A DNA stretch of 16,572 nucleotides from an uncultured Clostridia bacterium. Lineage in GTDB: Bacteria > Bacillota > Clostridia > Christensenellales > UBA1242. The notes below the pieces were generated by a model. It was given only the letters and a program-made list of their open reading frames with translations. It did no database searches and had not been told where the DNA came from. Location: positions 1 through 16,572 of the forward strand of contig CAMOEU010000005.1 in NCBI GenBank assembly GCA_946612575.1, read 5' to 3'. Both the position numbers and the translations under genes were made by a program. Positions 7,220 to 11,793 of this stretch are shown here, in pieces (position 1 is the stretch's first letter; each line of letters begins with the position of its first letter).

Positions 7220-7327
7220 CCTCCGGGTTATGAGAATCGGTGTCCCGGAGGTCATAGGCTCGACCCAAAACCCTGTAAGTATATGCAGGTCGGCGGCTTC
7301 GCCTGGGACAAATCCGACCTTTGCAAC
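7220..7327 (+). pseudogene. Decayed, rearranged copy of tRNA-fMet
   Basis: Three blocks resemble the intact tRNA just upstream. Bases 7220-7234 (CCTCCGGGTTATGAG) are the exact reverse complement of 7133-7147 of the tRNA. Bases 7244-7253 (CCCGGAGGTC) are an exact direct copy of 7140-7149. Bases 7307-7327 match the tRNA 3' end including CCA (7157-7177) at 18 of 21 positions, all three differences being transitions. The first two blocks look like an anticodon arm whose loop has been inverted and enlarged between its own complementary stem strands. The acceptor 5' strand and D-arm are missing, so a functional tRNA is not expected. The insert at 7287-7320 can fold as AGGTCGG/CCGACCT with an inner GGCG/CGCC hairpin. 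No promoter is seen, and read-through past the tRNA terminator would be needed for expression. An unrecognised structured RNA is the alternative. Confidence 0.6.
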
Positions 7328-7328
7328 C

Positions 7329-7362
7329 AATAAAAAAACTGCACTCTGTGCTCGTTTTTATT
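7329..7362 (+). terminator. Terminator-like hairpin after the tRNA remnant
   Basis: AATAAAAA (7329-7336) pairs with TTTTTATT (7355-7362) around an inner GCAC/GTGC stem (7341-7344 / 7348-7351) with a TCT loop and a mismatched bulge between. A T-tract follows the inner stem. It has the same position relative to CCA as the terminator of the intact tRNA, which suggests a duplicated tRNA-plus-terminator unit. Confidence 0.65.
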
Positions 7363-7390
7363 GCTCATCCGAGAAAAATTGTGTTATTAT
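7361..7390 (+). promoter_or_regulatory. Possible promoter of the metallopeptidase gene
   Basis: A -10 TATTAT (7385-7390) has a weak -35 candidate TTGCTC (7361-7366) at 18 bp. The predicted start is about 7397, exactly the ATG. The -35 overlaps the preceding hairpin, so the assignment is tentative. Confidence 0.4.
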
Positions 7391-7396
7391 AAATGT

Positions 7397-8110
7397 ATGA
7401 AAAACAATCTAAAAATCAAAGAAACAGAAAGTTTTGTTTTGCAATATGATTCTTCTCTTGAACAATTTATTGAAAAATCGCTTGAAATTGCAAACGAAAA
7501 GCTTCCAACAATCGAAAATCTTTTCAATTGCAACAGGAACGAAATTGGAAAAATCAAAGCTTCCTTCTTCACAAACAGAGAAGATTTTGTTTCTTACATT
7601 CAATCAATCACAAACGGACACACCCCACCCGCTTGGGCAAGTGGATGTTTCTATAACAACGAAATTCAGCCCCTTTTAGATATATATAGCCCTCAAAAAA
7701 TGGAATACAAAACTCACACTCTGACACATGAATACACACATCTTGTCATTGACAAACAAATATATCAAAAATACAACATCCAAAGAATAAGATGGTTTGA
7801 TGAGTCATTTGCAAACTATCTTGATGGCTCACAAGATTCATATTCGGCTGAAACTATCAAAATTTTGTGTGACAGATTGAAAAATTTAAGCGAATTTGAT
7901 TTAAACATCCTAAATGACATAAACAAAACTGTGACTGATTCATACAACGGCTACGATATGTTTATTTTAGTTGGAAGATACATTTTTGAAAATAATCTTG
8001 AAAATGAAATCTTAGATGATTTTTCAAAATCTGCCGACCTTGTAGAAAAACGAGGAAAAACAATTCTTGCAGATGCTCTTGAATACTTGAAAGAAAAATA
8101 TAGTTTATAG
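7397..8110 (+). CDS. Putative zinc metallopeptidase (gluzincin / peptidase MA-like)
   Basis: The 237-residue soluble protein has the zinc-protease motif HEYTH (111-115) and, 20 residues on, RWFDESFANYL (132-142). H111 and H115 are predicted zinc ligands, E112 the general base and E136 the third ligand, the HExxH...E arrangement of gluzincins. The aromatic-x-E-x-hydrophobic-A context is typical of the peptidase MA-like / M1-related clan. There is no signal peptide or membrane helix, so it probably acts in the cytoplasm; the substrate is unknown. The ATG at 7397 was preferred over an in-frame TTG at 7361 because the -10 box lies between them and the TTG sits in a hairpin. There is no Shine-Dalgarno. 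The gene converges on fic, and the two share a terminator. The stop is TAG. The fold assignment is fairly secure; the function is not. Confidence 0.8.
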   Translation: MKNNLKIKETESFVLQYDSSLEQFIEKSLEIANEKLPTIENLFNCNRNEIGKIKASFFTNREDFVSYIQSITNGHTPPAWASGCFYNNEIQPLLDIYSPQKMEYKTHTLTHEYTHLVIDKQIYQKYNIQRIRWFDESFANYLDGSQDSYSAETIKILCDRLKNLSEFDLNILNDINKTVTDSYNGYDMFILVGRYIFENNLENEILDDFSKSADLVEKRGKTILADALEYLKEKYSL

Positions 8111-8143
8111 AAAAAGACAGGCATAATCGCCTGTCTTTATTTT
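8111..8143. terminator. Bidirectional terminator between the peptidase gene and fic
   Basis: AAAGACAGGC (8113-8122) and GCCTGTCTTT (8129-8138) form a perfect 10-bp stem with loop ATAATC. On the plus strand it is followed by TTTATTTT and on the minus strand by a T-run (plus-strand A's 8111-8115). The fic stop codon (8137-8139) overlaps the edge of the stem. Confidence 0.88.
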
Positions 8144-9291
8144 GTTATTTCATTTTTGGTTTGTCTATCAAGCAAATATCTATAACATTTTGAAACATTG
8201 TTCGAACTTTCCATTTCTGCATTATAAAACAGATTCACAAGGTCTGTGCAATCGTGCTCTTCAATTGCCTTGTTTAGACAATCAAAATATCTTTCTCTTG
8301 TGTCCTTATATCTCACACTTACTGTCGAAAGACCATTATACATAAGCACAAAGTTTGTCAAAACTCTCGAAACCCTGCCATTTCCATCCATATATGGATG
8401 AATCCTGATAAACTCCGCTTGTGTGACTGCTGCCTTTTCAAGTGGATTGAGTCTGTTTTCTTTCACAACCCAGTTGGCAAGATTATCAATTCTGTCCAAA
8501 ATCTTTTCAGGTTTTTCAGGAATCCATCTCGCTTTGTTATAGTCGCCCAAATTTACATAAACTTGCATATTTCTGTAAGGCACATCCTTGCTTCCTGAAA
8601 GCAAACTTGAAACATTTTTGATGATTTCTTTAAATGCTTGTGCATTAAATTTGTCTTGATGCCATTTATAAAAGTTTGCACATTCAAAAGCATACTTAAA
8701 AGCAATATAATGTCTTGCAAGTTCGATGGAGATTTTATGCTCTTTTGTCTTTCCTTTCACAACAAGAAGATTTTCATCTTTTTTTACCTTTTCAATTGAA
8801 GAAAAAAGTTGTTGAAAATAATCATACTGGTCAAAATTGTCATAATCGACCTTGTCTTTTATATCAAATCTCAATCTCAAACTCTTTCGAAAATCTGCAA
8901 GATCAACATCAAAATCTTCAAAAATTCCTTCAATCCCATTGCTTTCTCTTGCTATGTCAATCCAGCTGTTTTTGTTAAAACTTTTTATGCCTGCAACACC
9001 GACTTCATAACTTTCAAGTTGTTGCTCCAAACTATACATTTTGTTGAGGTTTTCATTCAACTCAAAATAGTCATATCTATTATCACCATTTTCGTTTTCT
9101 TGAAGTCTTTTAAACATATAAAAATTTAATGAATTTTTGCTTAAACTATCTTCCCTTCCAAGCCAAGTCACAATATAATCTTTTGACTTAAGTTTTTCTA
9201 TATCAACAAACTTTAAAAAGTTTTCTGGCACTTTCTTGATTCTGTTTGTGAGTGTATCAAGGTTTTTCTCTATGCAAGATGCTTTTTTCAC
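8137..9291 (-). CDS. Fic-domain protein, probable AMP transferase (class II)
   Basis: With the GTG start at 9291 the protein has 384 residues. The Fic motif HPYMDGNGRVSR (298-309) is complete, with catalytic H298, acidic D302 and R306/R309 for ATP phosphates. A flap-like YRNMQVYV (239-246) precedes it. SNGIEG (117-122) matches the inhibitory-helix motif (S/T)xxxE(G/N) N-terminal to the Fic core, which places it in class II, where E121 would block ATP binding until displaced. Fic enzymes usually attach AMP from ATP to hydroxyl side chains of target proteins; the target here is unproven. A longer reading from TTG at 9354 is rejected because it would start upstream of, and encode through, a perfect promoter. 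GTG is preceded by AAGGGG. The gene is the only minus-strand gene here, divergent from gyrB and convergent with the peptidase. I see no separate antitoxin gene. GyrB as target is discussed in the findings. Confidence 0.9.
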   Translation of the reverse strand: MKKASCIEKNLDTLTNRIKKVPENFLKFVDIEKLKSKDYIVTWLGREDSLSKNSLNFYMFKRLQENENGDNRYDYFELNENLNKMYSLEQQLESYEVGVAGIKSFNKNSWIDIARESNGIEGIFEDFDVDLADFRKSLRLRFDIKDKVDYDNFDQYDYFQQLFSSIEKVKKDENLLVVKGKTKEHKISIELARHYIAFKYAFECANFYKWHQDKFNAQAFKEIIKNVSSLLSGSKDVPYRNMQVYVNLGDYNKARWIPEKPEKILDRIDNLANWVVKENRLNPLEKAAVTQAEFIRIHPYMDGNGRVSRVLTNFVLMYNGLSTVSVRYKDTRERYFDCLNKAIEEHDCTDLVNLFYNAEMESSNNVSKCYRYLLDRQTKNEITK

Positions 9292-9302
9292 TGTTTTTTT
9301 TG

Positions 9303-9308
9303 CCCCTT
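9303..9308 (-). promoter_or_regulatory. Ribosome-binding site that fixes the fic start
   Basis: On the minus strand AAGGGG lies 11 bases before GTG (9291-9289). It is the only purine-rich ribosome site in the short predicted leader and decides for the GTG over the upstream TTG. The spacing is slightly long. Confidence 0.55.
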
Positions 9309-9318
9309 TTATGCCGTT

Positions 9319-9348
9319 ATTATAGATTATCAAGCAAATGCTTGTCAA
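9319..9348 (-). promoter_or_regulatory. Promoter of fic
   Basis: On the minus strand a perfect TTGACA (plus-strand 9343-9348) and a perfect TATAAT (9319-9324) are separated by 18 bp. Transcription would start near 9312, giving a leader of about 20 bases before the GTG. Confidence 0.82.
9331..9344. promoter_or_regulatory. Inverted repeat in the fic promoter, candidate operator
   Basis: CAAGCA AA TGCTTG has two perfect 6-base arms and a 2-base centre. It fills the spacer between the -35 and -10 boxes of the fic promoter and touches the -35 box, the usual position for a repressor site. No regulator gene that would bind it is visible next to it. Confidence 0.45.
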
Positions 9349-9391
9349 GAGCAAAATAAGGCAAAATTTCTTGAAAAAATCAATAAAATTC

Positions 9392-9420
9392 TTGAAATTT
9401 GCTCCTTTATATGATATAAT
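9392..9420 (+). promoter_or_regulatory. Promoter of the gyrB operon
   Basis: A -35 TTGAAA (9392-9397) and a perfect -10 TATAAT (9415-9420) are separated by 17 bp. Transcription would begin near 9427, giving a 5' leader of about 30 bases. The -35 boxes of the divergent fic and gyrB promoters are only 43 bp apart. Confidence 0.8.
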
Positions 9421-9457
9421 AAAGTATATTTATATAATATAAAGGGAATAAAAGGTT

Positions 9458-11443
9458 ATGGAAGAATTAGAACAAAACAAAACAGCAGTCGAAACAAACG
9501 AAAGTGAAGAGAGAGAAAAGCTCTCAAAAAGTGTCAAATATGATGCAAATGAAATCCAAGTTTTGGAAGGACTTGAGCCTGTCAGAAAAAGACCTGGAAT
9601 GTATATTGGTTCAACAGACACTCACGGTCTTCATCACCTAGTTCAAGAAGTTGTTGACAACTCCATTGACGAAGCTCTTGCTGGCTATTGCACACAGATT
9701 GATGTTGTTATCAATGAAGATGGTTCTTGTTCGGTCGCCGACAATGGTCGTGGCATTCCTACAGGCATCATTCCAAAGGAAGGCAAGAGTGCTGTCGAAG
9801 TCGTTTTGACAAAGCTCCATGCTGGTGGAAAGTTTGGTGGCGAAGGATACAAAATCTCTGGTGGTCTTCACGGTGTCGGTGTTTCCTGTGTGAATGCCCT
9901 TTCAACAAGACTTACTGTTGATGTTTATCAAAAAGGCGAACATTACTTTATCGAATTTGCCCGCGGAAGAAGTTTGGCTCCACTTAAAGTGATTGGTCCT
10001 ACTGACAGAACAGGAACAACAGTCACATTCTGGCCAGATGATGAAATTTTTGAAACAACAGTTTTCTCATACGAAAACCTCAAAAACCGCTTCCGTGAAA
10101 TTGCATTCTTAAACAAAGGTCTTATCATAACTCTTGAAGACAGAAGGGAAGGACAGCAAAAAAAGGAAAAATTTGAGTTTAAAGGTGGAATTGTTGAGTT
10201 TGTTGAATATCTAAACACAAACAAACAAACATTGCTTTCTACCCCTGTTTATTTCAATAAATTCAATCACAACGAAAAAGGTGATGTTATAAACGAAGTT
10301 GAAGTTTGTTTCCAATATAATGATTCATACAACGAAATCATAAACACCTATGCAAACAACATCAACACCGAAGAAGGTGGAACTCACCTTGAAGGCTTCA
10401 AGAATGCCCTTACAAAAGTTATCAATGACTATGCTGTTAAAAACAAGATCATCAAAGAAAGCGAAAAACTTTCTGGTGAAGATTGCAGAGAAGGTATCAC
10501 AGCCGTAATTTCTGTCAAACTTAGAGAACCTCAATTTGAAGGTCAGACCAAGACAAAACTTGGAAACAGTGAAATGAGAACAATTGTCTATAAGGCAATG
10601 CAAGAAGCTTTTGGAGATTATTTGGAAGAACATCCAAACGAATCTAGAGAGCTTATTATGAAAAGCATAACCGCCCAAAGAGCAAGGGAAGCGGCAAGAA
10701 ATGCAAGAGAACTTACAAGAAGAAAGAGTGTGCTTGAAAACACAACACTTCCTGGAAAACTTGCGGACTGCTCTGAAAAGGACAGCAGCTTGTGTGAAAT
10801 TTATCTTGTCGAAGGAGATTCCGCTGGTGGTTCTGCAAAACAAGGCAGAGACAGAAGATTCCAAGCAATTTTGCCTCTTCGTGGTAAAATTTTGAATGTT
10901 GAAAAAGCAAGACTCAATCGTATCCTTGAAAATGCTGAAATCCGTGCTATGATAACCGCCTTTGGTACAGGCACTGGAAATGACTATGATGAAAGCAAAC
11001 TTAGATACAACAAAATCATCTGTATGTCCGATGCCGATGTCGATGGTTCTCACATCAGAATTTTGCTTTTGACATTCCTATTCCGCTTTATGCGACCACT
11101 TATTGAAAACGGTCATGTGTATGCAGCCCAACCACCACTTTATAAGATATCTCGTGGAAAAGAAGATTTCTATATGTATTCTGATGAAGAATTAAACAAG
11201 TGGTTTGAAGAAAACGGCAGAAAAGGCACAACCTTGCAAAGATACAAAGGTCTTGGTGAAATGAATCCTGACCAACTCTGGGAAACAACAATGAATCCAG
11301 AAAACAGAATCCTTCTTCAAATGACAATGGAAGATGCGATTGAAGCAGACAATTTGTTTACCCAACTTATGGGAGAAGATCCAGACCTTAGAAGAAAGTT
11401 TATTGAAGAAAATGCCACACTTGTCACAGATCTTGATGTTTAG
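9458..11443 (+). CDS. gyrB: DNA gyrase subunit B
   Basis: This is the ATPase subunit of gyrase, which with GyrA introduces negative supercoils. The 661 residues include the GHKL ATPase domain (E64 and N68 in EVVDNSIDEA, D95 in DNGRGI, GGLHGVG 135-141), the transducer domain, and the Toprim domain with EGDSA (452-456) and the DxDxD metal site D525/D527/D529. It ends with the short gyrase-type tail around LWETTMNP. About 30 extra charged residues precede the conserved core. The ATG at 9458 follows AAAGG (9451-9455) closely; a stronger AAAGGG lies at 9441-9446. GyrB is favoured over ParE because of the tail motifs and the linked gyrA. Y131 corresponds to E. coli GyrB Y109, the tyrosine modified by FicT toxins. 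It is the first gene of an operon with the MazG-like gene (9 bp gap) and gyrA. The stop is TAG. The usual neighbours dnaA, dnaN and recF are not upstream. Confidence 0.96.
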   Translation: MEELEQNKTAVETNESEEREKLSKSVKYDANEIQVLEGLEPVRKRPGMYIGSTDTHGLHHLVQEVVDNSIDEALAGYCTQIDVVINEDGSCSVADNGRGIPTGIIPKEGKSAVEVVLTKLHAGGKFGGEGYKISGGLHGVGVSCVNALSTRLTVDVYQKGEHYFIEFARGRSLAPLKVIGPTDRTGTTVTFWPDDEIFETTVFSYENLKNRFREIAFLNKGLIITLEDRREGQQKKEKFEFKGGIVEFVEYLNTNKQTLLSTPVYFNKFNHNEKGDVINEVEVCFQYNDSYNEIINTYANNINTEEGGTHLEGFKNALTKVINDYAVKNKIIKESEKLSGEDCREGITAVISVKLREPQFEGQTKTKLGNSEMRTIVYKAMQEAFGDYLEEHPNESRELIMKSITAQRAREAARNARELTRRKSVLENTTLPGKLADCSEKDSSLCEIYLVEGDSAGGSAKQGRDRRFQAILPLRGKILNVEKARLNRILENAEIRAMITAFGTGTGNDYDESKLRYNKIICMSDADVDGSHIRILLLTFLFRFMRPLIENGHVYAAQPPLYKISRGKEDFYMYSDEELNKWFEENGRKGTTLQRYKGLGEMNPDQLWETTMNPENRILLQMTMEDAIEADNLFTQLMGEDPDLRRKFIEENATLVTDLDV

Positions 11444-11446
11444 AGG
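11442..11446 (+). promoter_or_regulatory. Ribosome-binding site of the MazG-like gene
   Basis: AGAGG overlaps the gyrB TAG stop and lies 6 bases before ATG 11453. This favours that ATG over the TTG at 11447, which would directly abut the site. Confidence 0.6.
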
Positions 11447-11452
11447 TTGATT

Positions 11453-11779
11453 ATGAAATTAACTGAAAATGAAAAAGAACAAGTATATAAAAAATGTGTA
11501 GATGTGTTTGGTGTGGATTATCAATATTTATGTGCAAATGAAGAAATGGGAGAATTGATTTGGGCAATTTCGAAATATCAAAGAAAACTGAAAAACAATT
11601 CTTCTGCAGATGAAATCAAACAAACAAAAGATAATGTTATTGAAGAAATTGCAGATGTTTTAAATGTTGTTGAAACTTTGAGATATCTGTTTGGAAAAGA
11701 TGAAGTAGATAAAGTAAGAAAAGAAAAACTTACACGAGCATTAAAAAGATGTCAGTCAAGTGACACAGAAATAAAATAA
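11453..11779 (+). CDS. MazG-like nucleotide pyrophosphohydrolase
   Basis: The small all-helical protein (108 residues) carries the metal-binding pattern of the MazG / dUTPase-like NTP pyrophosphohydrolase superfamily: EEMGE (E30, E31, E34) in one helix and EEIAD (E64, E65, D68) in the next. By family it would hydrolyse an NTP or dNTP to the monophosphate and pyrophosphate. Substrate choice cannot be read from sequence, and short single-domain members often act in housecleaning of modified nucleotides or in phage defence. It is embedded between gyrB and gyrA with gaps of 9 and 14 bp and no promoter, so it is co-expressed with gyrase. Being inside this pair is unusual. There is no C-terminal second MazG domain. 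Confidence 0.8.
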   Translation: MKLTENEKEQVYKKCVDVFGVDYQYLCANEEMGELIWAISKYQRKLKNNSSADEIKQTKDNVIEEIADVLNVVETLRYLFGKDEVDKVRKEKLTRALKRCQSSDTEIK

Positions 11780-11793
11780 AGGAAAAAAAGATT

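Noticed and set aside
7101..7327. Integrated mobile element bounded by tRNA 3'-end repeats
   Set aside because: The repeats are only about 150 bp apart with no integrase or other element gene between them; at most it is an old remnant.
8137..9291. Classic fic toxin-antitoxin pair
   Set aside because: No small antitoxin gene adjoins fic; the inhibitory motif is inside the same protein.
8137..9354. TTG start at 9354 giving a 405-residue Fic protein
   Set aside because: The extra 21 residues would be encoded by a perfect -35/-10 promoter, with the TTG upstream of the predicted transcript start. GTG 9291 with AAGGGG fits better.
9433..9438. Second TATAAT as an additional gyrB promoter
   Set aside because: No acceptable -35 box lies 16-18 bp upstream; AT-rich DNA produces such hexamers often.
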